NCBI GenBank assembly: GCA_029933495.1
Contig: JAOZOC010000182.1
Span: 1-6,701 of the forward strand
Direction of reading: 5' to 3'
From: Bacteroidales bacterium
GTDB lineage: Bacteria > Bacteroidota > Bacteroidia > Bacteroidales > JAADJA01
Length of the DNA: 6,701 nucleotides
The position numbers were made by a program, and so were the translations under genes. The notes under the pieces are model-generated. The model was not told where the DNA came from and made no database searches. It worked only from the letters and a program-made list of their open reading frames with translations. How positions within the stretch are numbered: the first letter of the stretch is position 1; the number at the start of each line of letters is the position of its first letter. Below are positions 6,654-6,701 of this stretch, piece by piece.

Positions 6654-6701
6654 ATTTTCCGTTGTTAACACAAAATCAGAATATCAGTACTTACATTTCG
6701 T

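Larger units (their letters stand above)
6350..6701. other. Non-coding AT-rich region upstream of the beta-galactosidase (352 bp to window end)
   Basis: I find no coding frame with a recognisable start and composition, and no RNA gene. It contains the presumed promoter and leader of the beta-galactosidase gene (about 6350-6445), a run of 13 A at 6432-6444, and a repeat-rich block from about 6480 to 6660 built of CAAA/TTTG-type words. Any gene further upstream lies outside the window. Confidence 0.6.

Noticed and set aside
6480..6660. CRISPR array
   Set aside because: The repeats are short, degenerate and irregularly spaced, with no unique spacers of constant length and no cas genes in the window.

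Overview
The window looks like chromosomal DNA from a member of the Bacteroidota. Three things suggest this: AT-rich intergenic DNA with TAnnTTTG-type promoter elements, start codons without Shine-Dalgarno sequences, and exported glycoside hydrolases beside a small outer-membrane barrel protein. A narrower placement is not possible from the sequence alone.

Layout from left to right. Positions 1-386 (minus strand) hold the first 128 residues of an exported lipoprotein that matches the N-terminal domain of GH20 beta-N-acetylhexosaminidases; the rest lies beyond the left edge. A 317-bp AT-rich gap with probable divergent promoters follows. On the plus strand come an outer-membrane beta-barrel protein (704-1426) and, 26 bp later, a complete RhuM-family protein (1453-2436). 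A 115-bp gap with a long-stem inverted repeat separates rhuM from a 1265-residue periplasmic GH2 beta-galactosidase on the minus strand (6349-2552), which converges on it. The last 352 bp (6350-6701) hold no gene. They carry the upstream region of the beta-galactosidase and a field of CAAA-rich direct and inverted repeats.

How the genes relate. The two hydrolases have the same orientation and would together remove terminal galactose and N-acetylhexosamine from glycans with alternating Gal/HexNAc, a plausible carbohydrate-use locus (inference). The barrel-rhuM pair lies between them in the opposite direction and has no obvious link to glycan degradation, so it looks like an accessory insertion or an unrelated neighbour. 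The most notable protein feature is a LamG/concanavalin-like lectin domain inserted inside the C-terminal beta-sandwich of the LacZ-type enzyme, leaving all recognisable catalytic residues intact. I do not see a clear new multi-gene system. The best leads are the lectin insertion, the barrel-RhuM pair and the intergenic repeats.
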